Origin: Kordiimonas sp. SCSIO 12610
GTDB taxonomy: Bacteria > Pseudomonadota > Alphaproteobacteria > Sphingomonadales > Kordiimonadaceae
NCBI RefSeq assembly: GCF_024398015.1
Contig: NZ_CP073747.1
Location: 1,808,501 to 1,872,500, forward strand
DNA length: 64,000 bases
Direction of reading: 5' to 3'
Shown here: one piece after another, positions 16,772 through 24,979 of the stretch
Position numbering within the stretch: position 1 is the first letter of the stretch
How the letters are laid out: every line of letters begins with the position of its first letter
Position numbers and translations under genes: made by a program
Notes under the pieces: generated by a model
Told to the model about the DNA's origin: nothing
What the model saw: only the letters and a program-made list of their open reading frames with translations
Database searches by the model: none

Positions 16772-17040
16772 TGAAAGTTGAAGCTCTAAAATATGAAGTG
16801 AAGCGATACATTGCAGTTTTTCAAAAAGAAGAAGACTGCCTTGTAGGAGAAATCGTTTTAAATGACCCTCAGCTAAATATGTTGCAGAAAATATTTAATG
16901 AGCCTGAAACGAACCCCATGTATGATTGTTGGGACATAAATTCACGCGAAGCGAAATTGCTCCAAAAGTATAATATACTCGAAGAAGAACTGGATTTTTC
17001 CAAATACGAATATTTTTTATATGCCGACAGGATTAATTAA
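16771..17040 (+). CDS. Unknown 89-aa protein, translationally coupled to fdx
   Basis: I cannot assign a function. The protein is acidic and rich in aromatic residues; the pattern ends with NPMYDCWDI (about residues 48-56) and KYEYFLYADRI at the C-terminus. There is no signal peptide or membrane segment. This layout reminds me of small DUF7683-type or immunity-like proteins, from memory only. The ATG overlaps the fdx stop codon (TAATG), so translation is probably coupled. By hand count its GC is about 34 percent (91 of 270 bases), visibly below its neighbours, which suggests transfer or relaxed constraint. It ends 17 bases before the convergent end of dnaB. Confidence 0.7.
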   Translation: MKVEALKYEVKRYIAVFQKEEDCLVGEIVLNDPQLNMLQKIFNEPETNPMYDCWDINSREAKLLQKYNILEEELDFSKYEYFLYADRIN

Positions 17041-17057
17041 TACTTTTCGCCAAAAAA

Positions 17058-18587
17058 TTAAAATCTCTCCGGAAGGTGATCGTCCTCTACAAGGTCAGTA
17101 AAGCGGGTAACTTCTTTGATAAAGCCAAGGCGCACGGTTCCAACGGGGCCGTGACGTTGTTTGCCGACGATCACCTCGGCTTTGCCATACAGATTTTCCA
17201 TCTCTGCCTGCCACGTTTGATGCTTTTCGTGGTCCGAAAGCGATGGCTCTTCCTTTTCCTTATAATATTCTTCGCGGAACACGAACATGACCATATCGGC
17301 ATCTTGCTCAATCGATCCTGATTCCCTGAGGTCTGAAAGCATAGGGCGTTTGTTTTCGCGCTGTTCTACCTGTCGGCTGAGCTGGGATAGGGCAAGGACA
17401 GGAACATGAAGTTCTTTTGCTAAGCCCTTAAGGCCACGAGTAATTTCAGAAATTTCCTGAACGCGGTTTTCACTGCCGCCTTTGCCGCCACCACGAAGCA
17501 ACTGAAGATAGTCAACCACGACGAGGCCGAGGTTATGTTGCCTTTTAAGGCGGCGGGCACGGGTCCTGAGCCCTGCGATCGTAAGCGCTGGCGTATCGTC
17601 AATGAAAAGAGGTAAATCCTCCATTTCCATGGCGGCGCGGGCGATAGCCTCAAATTGATCCTGTGTCAGCTTACCTTGGCGCATTGCGTGGGATTGTATG
17701 GAGTCTGGGCCATTATAATGCTCGTTTGCGCGGTCAGAGAGAATACGGGCAGCAAGCTGATCTGCTGACATCTCCAAGCTAAAGAAGCAACAAACTGCGC
17801 CTTTGCTCATATTCATGTCGACGCCGGCAACCAAATCCTGATGATATCTGTGCGCGGCATTGAACGCGATGTTGGTCGCGAGCGCAGTTTTCCCCATCGC
17901 AGGGCGGCCCGCAAGGATCATAAGGTCTGAATTGTGAAGGCCGCCAATCTGATCATTAAGTTTCGTAAGGCCCGTGGTTACACCGGACAGGCTATCTGGG
18001 TCCTTGAAGGCATTTTCGATGTTTTCAACGGCGACCTTTAGGGCGCGGCTGAATGTTTGAGCACCTGATTCTGATTGCCCCAGTTCGGCGAGGTCAAACA
18101 GTTGTTTTTCAGCCGCAGAGATTTGCTCCATCGCTTCTTCATCAATTGGTGCATCATACGCATCATTGACCATCTCTTCGCCAATTTGAATCAGCGAACG
18201 GCGCATTGCGAGGTCATAAATCGTACGACCATAGTCTTCGGTGTTGATGATGGTTGCAGCACTTGCGGCCAATCTTACTAAGTACTGCGCGCCGCCTACA
18301 TCAGATAGCGCCTCATCATTATCAAAATATGGTTTTAATTTAACGGGGTCAGCAATCTGGTTCTTGTCCATCAGTTTAAGAACAGACTCGTAAATACGAC
18401 CATGTACGGGCTCAAAGAAATGTTCAGGCTGAAGAAACCCCTGAACCTTTTGTGCGGCTTCATTGTTGACAAGAATCGCCCCGAGAATAGCTTGTTCAGC
18501 CTCTAGGTTATGTGGGGGCTGTCGGTAACCAAGGTTGCCAGTTTCGTCATTATTGCCGTTCTCATCATTTGCCTGAACAAGTTCCAT
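17058..18587 (-). CDS. dnaB: Replicative DNA helicase
   Basis: Hexameric 5'-3' helicase that unwinds DNA at the replication fork and recruits primase. The 509 aa protein has the N-terminal domain (about residues 23-130, PPHNLEAEQAILGAIL) and a RecA-like C-terminal domain with Walker A GRPAMGKTAL (about 228), Walker B VVVDYLQLL (about 360) and arginine-finger region KGLAKELHVPVLALSQLSR. No intein is present. Its upstream region holds three DnaA-box matches, listed separately, and a putative promoter. In this clade dnaB follows rpsF-rpsR-rplI, as here, but a terminator separates them. Confidence 0.97.
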   Translation of the reverse strand: MELVQANDENGNNDETGNLGYRQPPHNLEAEQAILGAILVNNEAAQKVQGFLQPEHFFEPVHGRIYESVLKLMDKNQIADPVKLKPYFDNDEALSDVGGAQYLVRLAASAATIINTEDYGRTIYDLAMRRSLIQIGEEMVNDAYDAPIDEEAMEQISAAEKQLFDLAELGQSESGAQTFSRALKVAVENIENAFKDPDSLSGVTTGLTKLNDQIGGLHNSDLMILAGRPAMGKTALATNIAFNAAHRYHQDLVAGVDMNMSKGAVCCFFSLEMSADQLAARILSDRANEHYNGPDSIQSHAMRQGKLTQDQFEAIARAAMEMEDLPLFIDDTPALTIAGLRTRARRLKRQHNLGLVVVDYLQLLRGGGKGGSENRVQEISEITRGLKGLAKELHVPVLALSQLSRQVEQRENKRPMLSDLRESGSIEQDADMVMFVFREEYYKEKEEPSLSDHEKHQTWQAEMENLYGKAEVIVGKQRHGPVGTVRLGFIKEVTRFTDLVEDDHLPERF

Positions 18588-18625
18588 TCGGTCACCATTT
18601 TAAAGAGGTCAAAACGTGTCAATGT

Positions 18626-18654
18626 TCTACAACAGCTTTGCTGCTTTGTGGCAA
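18626..18654 (-). promoter_or_regulatory. Candidate dnaB promoter
   Basis: On the minus strand TTGCCA (18654-18649) and TGTAGA (18631-18626) are 17 bases apart, about 40 bases upstream of the dnaB start. The match to the -35/-10 pattern is only fair. Its place between the DnaA boxes and the gene supports it. Confidence 0.35.
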
Positions 18655-18665
18655 ATATCTTTTTG

Positions 18666-18709
18666 TTTTACACACTATCTTTTCCACAGGGGGATAATTC
18701 TGTGGATAA
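18666..18709. promoter_or_regulatory. Cluster of three DnaA-box matches upstream of dnaB
   Basis: Three 9-mers fit the DnaA-box consensus TTWTNCACA within 44 bases: TTTTACACA (18666-18674, plus), TTTTCCACA (18680-18688, plus) and TTATCCACA (18701-18709, minus), the last a perfect strong box. The second and third also form an inverted repeat CCACAG/CTGTGG. They lie in the intergenic space between the rplI terminator and the candidate dnaB promoter, so a DnaA-controlled dnaB promoter is likely. A replication origin is possible but less likely. Confidence 0.7.
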
Positions 18710-18749
18710 CTTTCTATCTTGAAAACTTAATGTTTGAGCACAATAAAAA

Positions 18750-18771
18750 AGGGAAGCAAAATGCTTCCCTT
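18750..18771 (-). terminator. Terminator of the rpsF-rpsR-rplI operon
   Basis: On the minus strand a GGGAAGCA stem with a three-base loop pairs with TGCTTCCC and is followed by a T run (complement of the A run at 18745-18750). It lies 30 bases beyond the rplI stop. Confidence 0.85.
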
Positions 18772-18800
18772 GATTACAAATAGAAATTGGAAAAAACAGC

Positions 18801-19400
18801 TTATTCAGCGTCAGTTTTCTCTTCTTCTGTTTCTTCTGTTGTTTCTTCAGAAGCTTCAACTTCCTCAGCAACATCTTCAACGAACTCTTCTTCAGCTTCT
18901 TCTTCGTCGCCGCCAACAATAGCGCCGCCGATTTCAAACTGTGTTTCTGCTTCCGCTTCAGAGCGAGCAATGTTCACAACAACAGTTTCAGAAACTTCAG
19001 GGTGAAGCGTGATTACAACATCATGAAGACCAAGAGTTTTGATCGCACGATCAAGAACAACCTGGCTACGGCCGATTTTAACACCAGCCTCTGTAACGGC
19101 TTCAGCGATATCGCGGCTTGTTACAGAACCATATAGTTGGCCTGATTCACCAGCAGAGCGAACCATTACGCATTTAAGACCAGCCATCTGGCCAGCAACT
19201 TTTTCTGCTTCTTCGCGACGCGCAAGGTTATCTGCTTCAAGGCGAGCACGTTCGTTTTCAAAAAACTGCTTGTTGGCTTCAGTTGCGCGCATAGCTTTCT
19301 TCTGTGGTAGAAGGAAGTTACGAGCAAAACCATCTTTAACAGTGACTTCATCGCCCATCTGGCCGAGTTTCGCTACTCGCTCTAGTAGGATGACTTGCAT
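18801..19400 (-). CDS. rplI: 50S ribosomal protein L9
   Basis: Binds 23S rRNA domain V at the base of the L1 stalk. The N-terminal rRNA-binding domain is typical ([24 protein letters not shown], then [12 protein letters not shown]), linked by a long charged helix (about 50-75) to the C-terminal domain (to about 148). The protein has 199 aa, about 50 more than E. coli L9, because of an acidic tail rich in Glu ([20 protein letters not shown] onward). Such tails occur in alphaproteobacterial L9. It is 21 bases downstream of rpsR. Confidence 0.97.
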   Translation of the reverse strand: MQVILLERVAKLGQMGDEVTVKDGFARNFLLPQKKAMRATEANKQFFENERARLEADNLARREEAEKVAGQMAGLKCVMVRSAGESGQLYGSVTSRDIAEAVTEAGVKIGRSQVVLDRAIKTLGLHDVVITLHPEVSETVVVNIARSEAEAETQFEIGGAIVGGDEEEAEEEFVEDVAEEVEASEETTEETEEEKTDAE

Positions 19401-19421
19401 ATTCTGTCTCCTTAAGTGGGC

Positions 19422-19652
19422 TTATTGAACGATGAAAGGCAACAACGCGATATTACGAGCGCGTTTGATAGCCTTTGCAAGTTCGCGTTGTTTCTTTGCA
19501 GAAACAGCAGTGATACGGCTTGGAACAATCTTGCCACGCTCAGAAACATAGCGTGATAGCAATTTTACATCTTTGTAATCGATTGTTTGTGCGTTATCGC
19601 CAGAAAACGGGCATGTTTTACGACGACGGAAAAATGGACGGCGTGCAGACAT
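19422..19652 (-). CDS. rpsR: 30S ribosomal protein S18
   Basis: Binds S6 and the central domain of 16S rRNA. The 76 aa protein has the basic N-terminus [16 protein letters not shown] and the conserved core [19 protein letters not shown], with [10 protein letters not shown] at the C-terminus. A single Cys is present in KTCPF, so zinc-ribbon type binding is not indicated. The start shares one base with the rpsF stop (TAATG), indicating coupled translation of the two partners. Confidence 0.98.
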   Translation of the reverse strand: MSARRPFFRRRKTCPFSGDNAQTIDYKDVKLLSRYVSERGKIVPSRITAVSAKKQRELAKAIKRARNIALLPFIVQ

Positions 19653-20041
19653 TAGCGTTGCTCCCTTTTGTCACCACGATCACCGCGATCGCCTCTTGGG
19701 CCACGGCGTTCTTTGTCAGCTTTAGAGCGAAGAACGATTGATTGACCTTCTTCAAGCTCGTCAACACGGATTGTCATGAAGCGAAGGATGTCCTCGTTAA
19801 GGCGAATTTGACGCTCCATTTCAGCAACAGCAGCGTGCGGCGCATCGATGTTCAACAGAACATAATGACCTTTGCGGTTTTTCTTGATGCGGTAAGCAAG
19901 GGTTTTAAGGCCCCAGTATTCAGATTTAGCGATTTTGCCTTCGTTCTCTTCGATGATTTTCGAAAAGTCGGCAGTAATGCTTTCTACTTGCGAGGCATTA
20001 ATATCTTGCCTTGCAATGAAAACATGCTCGTATAAAGCCAT
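19652..20041 (-). CDS. rpsF: 30S ribosomal protein S6
   Basis: Partner of S18 in the platform of the 30S subunit. At 129 aa, it starts [14 protein letters not shown] and carries the [19 protein letters not shown] core; the C-terminal tail has RGD repeats ([11 protein letters not shown]) typical for alphaproteobacteria. The ATG at 20041 is preferred to one 45 bases upstream because the longer form adds an unrelated N-terminus and the shorter has a GGAG site (complement of 20050-20055). The leader upstream could fold into a structured autoregulatory element, which I cannot confirm. Confidence 0.97.
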   Translation of the reverse strand: MALYEHVFIARQDINASQVESITADFSKIIEENEGKIAKSEYWGLKTLAYRIKKNRKGHYVLLNIDAPHAAVAEMERQIRLNEDILRFMTIRVDELEEGQSIVLRSKADKERRGPRGDRGDRGDKREQR

Positions 20042-20306
20042 GCTTTTTCTCCATTTTGCTGATCGCTCGCAGGCACCCATTGCCAACGCCTCCAGCCTTC
20101 TTATTCCTGCGTATTTTCTTGATATACAAATCAGGAGGCGCTTCTTTATCGCTTTGCCGCGTGAAATACAAGGAAAATCCTGGTATTTTCTATAAAAAAT
20201 GTAAAAGCGAACATATTGTCTTGCAATTGTTGTCTGCTATGTGACATTCCGTAAGGGAATTTAGAGGTCAAACAATGACCTTTGTGAACAGATCAAGGAT
20301 ATAAAT

Positions 20307-21248
20307 ATGACAAGAGCGTTTGTTTTTCCAGGGCAGGGTAGCCAGTTTATTGGAATGGGCAAAGAACTCGCACAAGCGTCTGAGGCTGCGAAACTTGTTT
20401 TTGAAGAGGTCGATGATGCATTAAGCCAGTCACTATCTAAGCTGATGTGGGACGGTGAAGAAGACGAATTACGCCTTACGGAAAACACGCAACCCGCACT
20501 GATGGCGACATCGATGGCTGTTGTTCGCACGTTAGAATCTGAAAGCGGCAAGAAAATCGCTGATCTGGCAAGCCATGTAGCAGGGCATTCGCTCGGTGAA
20601 TATTCTGCGCTTGCGTCCGTAGGAGCGTTTTCGCTTGCTGATACCGCAAGGCTACTGAAATTACGCGGTCAAGCGATGCAGCGGGCCGTTCCTGTTGGTG
20701 AAGGTGCCATGGCTGCGATCCTCGGTCCTTCGTTTGATACTGTTCTCGAAATTGTTGAAGAAGCATCGCAGGGTGAAGTATGCGTTGCCGCGAACGATAA
20801 TGCTGACGGTCAGGTGGTTGTGTCGGGCCATAAAGGTGCTGTAGAGCGCGCGATTGAGATCGCAAAAGCCAAAGGGGCGAAAAGAGGCATGTTGCTACCG
20901 GTATCTGCACCTTTCCACTGTCCTTTGATGCAACCTGCAGCGGATGAAATGCGTTATGCGCTTGCTGATACGCAAATAAACGAACCAGCGCTTCCAGTAA
21001 TAGCGAATGTTCTAGCGGCTCCTGTTGGTAATCCTGATGGGATTAAAAACCTTCTTGTAGAGCAGGTGACAGCATCTGTTCGTTGGCGCGAGAGTGTGGG
21101 CTCAATGTCATCGCTTGGCATTACGGAAATTGTTGAAGCAGGTGCAGGCAAAGTTCTTTGCGGACTAGCGCGGCGTATTGATAAAAGCCTAAGCGCTACC
21201 AATATGCAGGAAATGGCAGATATTGAGCGGTTCATTGAGGACCTTTAA
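20307..21248 (+). CDS. fabD: Malonyl-CoA:ACP transacylase
   Basis: Loads malonyl groups on ACP for fatty-acid elongation. The 313 aa protein has the N-terminal FPGQGSQF motif, the nucleophile Ser95 in GHSLGEYSAL and the catalytic His in APFHCPLM (about 203). It is first in the fabD-fabG-acpP-fabF run. Its leader contains two short perfect stem-loops, 20246-20260 (ATTCC/GGAAT) and 20265-20281 (AGGTCA/TGACCT), and an AAGGA ribosome binding site at 20294-20298. Confidence 0.97.
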   Translation: MTRAFVFPGQGSQFIGMGKELAQASEAAKLVFEEVDDALSQSLSKLMWDGEEDELRLTENTQPALMATSMAVVRTLESESGKKIADLASHVAGHSLGEYSALASVGAFSLADTARLLKLRGQAMQRAVPVGEGAMAAILGPSFDTVLEIVEEASQGEVCVAANDNADGQVVVSGHKGAVERAIEIAKAKGAKRGMLLPVSAPFHCPLMQPAADEMRYALADTQINEPALPVIANVLAAPVGNPDGIKNLLVEQVTASVRWRESVGSMSSLGITEIVEAGAGKVLCGLARRIDKSLSATNMQEMADIERFIEDL

Positions 21249-21294
21249 AGCGCCAGATACGCATGTAAGCTGATAGAAGATATAAACGAGGAAT

Positions 21295-22038
21295 ATGATG
21301 TTTGATCTAACAGGTAAAAAGGCCCTTGTAACAGGAGCAACTGGCGGTATTGGTGCAGCAATTGCGACGGCGTTACATAGTGCTGGTGCAGAAGTTGTAA
21401 TTTCCGGTACGCGGGCTGAAAAACTTGAGGCGCTGGCGGCTGAACTTGGTGAGCGGGTTCATATTGTTGCTGCAAACCTTTCAGAACGTGAGAGCGTTGA
21501 TGCGCTTATTAAAAACGCAACAGAAGCTCTTGGCGGCGGTGTTGACATATTGGTAAATAATGCGGGTATCACGCGCGACAATTTGGCGATGCGAATGAAA
21601 GAAGACGAATGGGACAGCGTAATGCAGGTTAACCTTGAGTCTGTGTTCCGCCTCTCAAAAGGATATTTGCGGACAATGATGAAAGCGCGCTTTGGCCGGA
21701 TTATCAACATTACATCTGTTGTAGGTGTAACGGGAAATCCAGGACAGGCGAATTATGCGGCCTCAAAGGCTGGCCTTATTGGTATGTCGAAATCTTTAGC
21801 TCAGGAAGTGGCATCACGCGGTATCACCGTTAACTGTGTTGCCCCTGGCTTTATTACAACTCCAATGACAGACGCACTCACAGACGATCAAAAGAGTGCG
21901 ATCACAAAGAATATCCCTTCAGGAAACCTTGGGAAACCTGAGGATATTGCAGCGTCTGTACTATATTTAGCAAGTAATGAAGCTGGCTATATGACAGGAC
22001 AGACCTTGCATATTAATGGCGGAATGGCCATGATCTAA
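21295..22038 (+). CDS. fabG: 3-oxoacyl-ACP reductase
   Basis: NADPH-dependent reductase of the SDR family for the second step of the elongation cycle. At 247 aa it has the dinucleotide motif TGATGGIG (about 14-21), NNAG (about 88), catalytic Ser in NITSVVG, and YAASK with the catalytic Tyr and Lys. Two consecutive ATG codons occur at 21295 and 21298; GAGG at 21288-21291 fits either. It is 46 bases after fabD. Confidence 0.96.
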   Translation: MMFDLTGKKALVTGATGGIGAAIATALHSAGAEVVISGTRAEKLEALAAELGERVHIVAANLSERESVDALIKNATEALGGGVDILVNNAGITRDNLAMRMKEDEWDSVMQVNLESVFRLSKGYLRTMMKARFGRIINITSVVGVTGNPGQANYAASKAGLIGMSKSLAQEVASRGITVNCVAPGFITTPMTDALTDDQKSAITKNIPSGNLGKPEDIAASVLYLASNEAGYMTGQTLHINGGMAMI

Positions 22039-22068
22039 CAGAGTAATTGTTTTACAATTTACTTAAAC

Positions 22069-22097
22069 TTGACTTCTCAAAGCTAAAAAACTGTGTT
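22069..22097 (+). promoter_or_regulatory. Candidate acpP promoter
   Basis: TTGACT at 22069-22074 is a good -35 element; the corresponding -10 (TGTGTT at 22092-22097, spacing 17) is weak. The 169-base gap between fabG and acpP fits an own promoter, as expected for the very abundant ACP. Confidence 0.3.
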
Positions 22098-22156
22098 ACC
22101 AGCACGGCGATGCGGAACAAAAACTAGGATTTCTTAGCTTTAGGTCGCACAATAGA

Positions 22157-22180
22157 GACATATCGAAATACCGATATGTC
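22157..22180 (+). other. Perfect 9-bp inverted repeat in the acpP leader
   Basis: GACATATCG at 22157-22165 pairs with CGATATGTC at 22172-22180 around a six-base loop. It ends 27 bases upstream of the acpP start codon and has no U tract. It could be an mRNA stabiliser or a regulator-binding palindrome. Confidence 0.5.
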
Positions 22181-22207
22181 ATCATTGTTAAGAACGAGGG
22201 AAAAGCA

Positions 22208-22441
22208 ATGAGCGATATTGCCGATAAGGTGCAAAAAATTGTTATCGAACACCTAGGTGTAGAAGAAGATAAAGTCACCGAAACTGCTAGCTTCATCGAT
22301 GATCTTGGCGCAGACAGCCTTGATACAGTTGAGCTGGTTATGGCTTTCGAAGAAGAGTTTGGTATTGAAATTCCAGACGATGCAGCTGAAAAAATTCAGA
22401 CTGTTAAGGATGCGATCGATTTTATCGGCGCTAATTCCTAA
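22208..22441 (+). CDS. acpP: Acyl carrier protein
   Basis: Carries growing acyl chains on a phosphopantetheine arm. The 77 aa, strongly acidic protein has the attachment site Ser37 in [26 protein letters not shown] ribosome binding site at 22196-22201 lies close to the ATG. Followed by a hairpin with a T run before fabF, so fabF expression may be reduced relative to acpP. Confidence 0.98.
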   Translation: MSDIADKVQKIVIEHLGVEEDKVTETASFIDDLGADSLDTVELVMAFEEEFGIEIPDDAAEKIQTVKDAIDFIGANS

Positions 22442-22456
22442 AACCAATCGAGTTTT

Positions 22457-22505
22457 AAATGGGGTAGCAGCCGGCTTTTGCCAGTTTGTTACCCCATTTT
22501 TTATT
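22457..22505 (+). terminator. Terminator or attenuator between acpP and fabF
   Basis: AAATGGGGTA at 22457-22466 pairs with TACCCCATTT at 22490-22499, followed by more T residues. The loop is long (23 bases) with an inner GGC/GCC stem. As fabF starts 46 bases on, it likely lets only part of the transcripts through. Confidence 0.75.
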
Positions 22506-22550
22506 TGAACAGGGTTGTTGGGCCTTGAGACTCTGAATAAGGAAGATCTA

Positions 22551-23822
22551 ATGAGACGTGTTGTTGTTACCGGAATGGGTATGGTGTCGCCGCTTGCGAC
22601 AGGTGTGAATGAAACTTGGGAACGTTTGATCAAGGGTCAATCAGGCGCTGGCCCTGTTACACAATTTGATGCGAGCGATTTTCCTTGTAAAATTGGCTGT
22701 GAAGTTAAAATTGGCGATGGAACAAATGGAACGTTTAATCCTGACGACTGGATGGCTCCAAAGGACCAGCGCCGCGTTGATACCTTTATTTTGTTTGGTA
22801 TGGCTGCTGCGATGCAGGCGGTTCAGGAAGCTGGCATTGAAGACCTGAGCGAAGAAGAACAGCTTCGTGCAGGTGTTATGATTGGTGCTGGAATTGGTGG
22901 CCTGAAATGGATTTCAGAAACATCAATCACCCTGAAGGAACGTGGCCTTCGCCGTGTTAGCCCTCATTTTATCGCTGGGTCTATCATCAATCTTGTATCT
23001 GGTAATGTTTCAATCAAGTACGGCTTTAAAGGGCCGAATCATGCAGCTGTAACTGCATGTTCTACCGGTGCACATTCCATCGGGGATGCGGCACGAATCA
23101 TCGCGCTTGATGACGCAGATATTATGGTTGCGGGCGGCGCAGAAGCATCGATCTGTGATATTGGCTACGCTGGTTTTTGTCAGGCACGTGCACTTTCAAC
23201 AAAATATAACGATAACCCGGTTGAAGCCTCTCGCCCTTGGGATAAAGGCCATGACGGATTTGTTATGGGTGAGGGCGCTGGTGTTGTTGTTCTTGAAGAG
23301 CTTGAGCATGCAAAGAAACGCGGTGCCAAAATTTACGGTGAAGTCACTGGCTACGGTATGTCAGGAGATGGCCATCACGTAACCGCGCCTGCACCGGACG
23401 GTAATGGTGGTTTCCGCTCTATGAGCGCTGCGATTAAACGCGCAGGCATCAATGTTGAGCAGATTGACTATATTAACGCCCATGGCACATCGACACCTGT
23501 TGGTGACCCAATTGAATTTGGTGCTGTGAAACGTTTACTTGGTGATCACGCTGCCAGTGCAGCGATGTCGTCAACAAAATCCTCTATTGGGCACTTGTTA
23601 GGTGCTGCGGGTGCTGTTGAAGCAATCTTCTGCCTGAAAGCAATCCATGAAAACGTTGTACCACCAACACTAAACCTTCATGAGCGGGCTGAAGGCTGTG
23701 ATGGTATTGACCTGGTTGCACTTGAAGCGCAAGAGCGCGAAGTCAAAGCGGCGCTTTCAAACTCATTTGGCTTTGGCGGAACCAACGCATCACTTGTGAT
23801 GCAGCAGTATGAAGGTGATTAA
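22551..23822 (+). CDS. fabF: 3-oxoacyl-ACP synthase II
   Basis: Condensing enzyme (KAS II) that extends acyl-ACP with malonyl-ACP. The 423 aa protein shows the Cys-His-His triad: Cys170 in TACSTGAHS, His in NAHGTSTPVGD and His in SSIGHLLGAAG; the C-terminal NSFGFGGTNAS is also typical. The ATG at 22551 is chosen over one at 22515, because it begins the conserved MRRVVVTGMG and has a GGAAG site at 22541-22545. Confidence 0.97.
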   Translation: MRRVVVTGMGMVSPLATGVNETWERLIKGQSGAGPVTQFDASDFPCKIGCEVKIGDGTNGTFNPDDWMAPKDQRRVDTFILFGMAAAMQAVQEAGIEDLSEEEQLRAGVMIGAGIGGLKWISETSITLKERGLRRVSPHFIAGSIINLVSGNVSIKYGFKGPNHAAVTACSTGAHSIGDAARIIALDDADIMVAGGAEASICDIGYAGFCQARALSTKYNDNPVEASRPWDKGHDGFVMGEGAGVVVLEELEHAKKRGAKIYGEVTGYGMSGDGHHVTAPAPDGNGGFRSMSAAIKRAGINVEQIDYINAHGTSTPVGDPIEFGAVKRLLGDHAASAAMSSTKSSIGHLLGAAGAVEAIFCLKAIHENVVPPTLNLHERAEGCDGIDLVALEAQEREVKAALSNSFGFGGTNASLVMQQYEGD

Positions 23823-23893
23823 TAAATCACACTGAGGCAAATTAGCATTAAGTCAGTTTTTTCTAGGTTATAAACCTGATATGTTCAGTGCAT

Positions 23894-24904
23894 ATGGGTG
23901 ATTATCTTAGAAAATATCGGCTTTTTATTGGCATAACATCAGGTGTGTTTTTTTTACTGCTGGTGTTGGCGAGCGCGCTTTATGTCTTTGTGAATCACAC
24001 CCTTTCCAAGCCATCAATCAATCAGGAAACGGTCTATTACTATCTACCTAAAGGGAGTGGGTTAATTCGTGCTGCCTTTATTGCTGAAAGGGATGGGATT
24101 GTTGAGCACGCCTGGCAGTTTAAATATGCGGCTTTATATTTAGGGGTCGAGTCTAAACTGCGTTCAGGGGAGTTTGAAATTCCTAAAGGATTACCGCTTC
24201 GGGAAATCCTGATGAAAATTGTTCGTGGGAACAGTCATAGCAGGAAGGTAACCATTCCTGAGGGCTATTCAGTATTACAGGCTATTGATGTCCTCTCGAA
24301 TAGTTTTGGAATAGAGGCTTCATCAAAAATCAATGCGCTACCAATTGAAGGAAGCTTGCTCCCAGAAACATATGTGTATGAACGCGGCGATACGCTAAAT
24401 ACTCTTCTTCAGAGAATGGAAAAAGAGATGCAAAAGGTTTTGCTACAAGCGTGGGATAGCCGTGCAGGAAACTTACCCATCCAGTCTATGGAGGAGGCCC
24501 TTATTCTGGCTTCTATCGTAGAAAAAGAAACCGCCCTTCAAAATGAGCGGTCGTTGGTGGCTGCTGTGTTTTTAAATCGGCTTCGAAAAGGCATGCGCCT
24601 TCAGTCAGACCCAACAATAATTTATGGCCTAACCAACGGACTGCCACTAGGGCGCGCAATTACCAAAGCGGATATCAATAGTGATACCCCGTACAATACG
24701 TATCGTATCAAGGGTCTACCGCCCACTCCTATTGCTAATCCTGGTTTAGAGGCTATCAAAGCCGTATTAAATCCGCCAGAGGGGGCTGATTATTTGTATT
24801 TTGTCGCTGATGGAACTGGCGGTCATGCCTTTGCTAAAACATTAAAAGAGCACAATAAAAACGTAGCAAATTGGCGTAAAATTGAACGCGAGCGTGCACA
24901 GTAG
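23894..24904 (+). CDS. mltG: Endolytic murein transglycosylase MltG
   Basis: Inner-membrane lytic transglycosylase that cuts nascent glycan strands and so sets their length. The 336 aa protein has an N-terminal membrane anchor (about residues 10-32), a LysM-like region, and the YceG-like catalytic domain with the active Glu in ILASIVEKETA (about 203) and LQSDPTIIYGL following. The ATG at 23894 is preferred to a GTG two codons upstream; neither has a clear ribosome binding site. A small AGGTT/AACCT hairpin (23865-23877) lies upstream. It follows fabF as in most alphaproteobacteria. Confidence 0.95.
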   Translation: MGDYLRKYRLFIGITSGVFFLLLVLASALYVFVNHTLSKPSINQETVYYYLPKGSGLIRAAFIAERDGIVEHAWQFKYAALYLGVESKLRSGEFEIPKGLPLREILMKIVRGNSHSRKVTIPEGYSVLQAIDVLSNSFGIEASSKINALPIEGSLLPETYVYERGDTLNTLLQRMEKEMQKVLLQAWDSRAGNLPIQSMEEALILASIVEKETALQNERSLVAAVFLNRLRKGMRLQSDPTIIYGLTNGLPLGRAITKADINSDTPYNTYRIKGLPPTPIANPGLEAIKAVLNPPEGADYLYFVADGTGGHAFAKTLKEHNKNVANWRKIERERAQ

Positions 24905-24979
24905 AAACTATACGTTGCTCAAAAGTCATATTCGCTCTAAGCGTTATGCACAAATATTAAACATATGTCGGAATAAAGA

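Noticed and set aside
18668-18970. Lys/Leu-rich minus-strand open frame of 100 aa
   Set aside because: It is the shifted reading of the Glu-rich tail of L9 plus the terminator region; repetitive codons make false frames.
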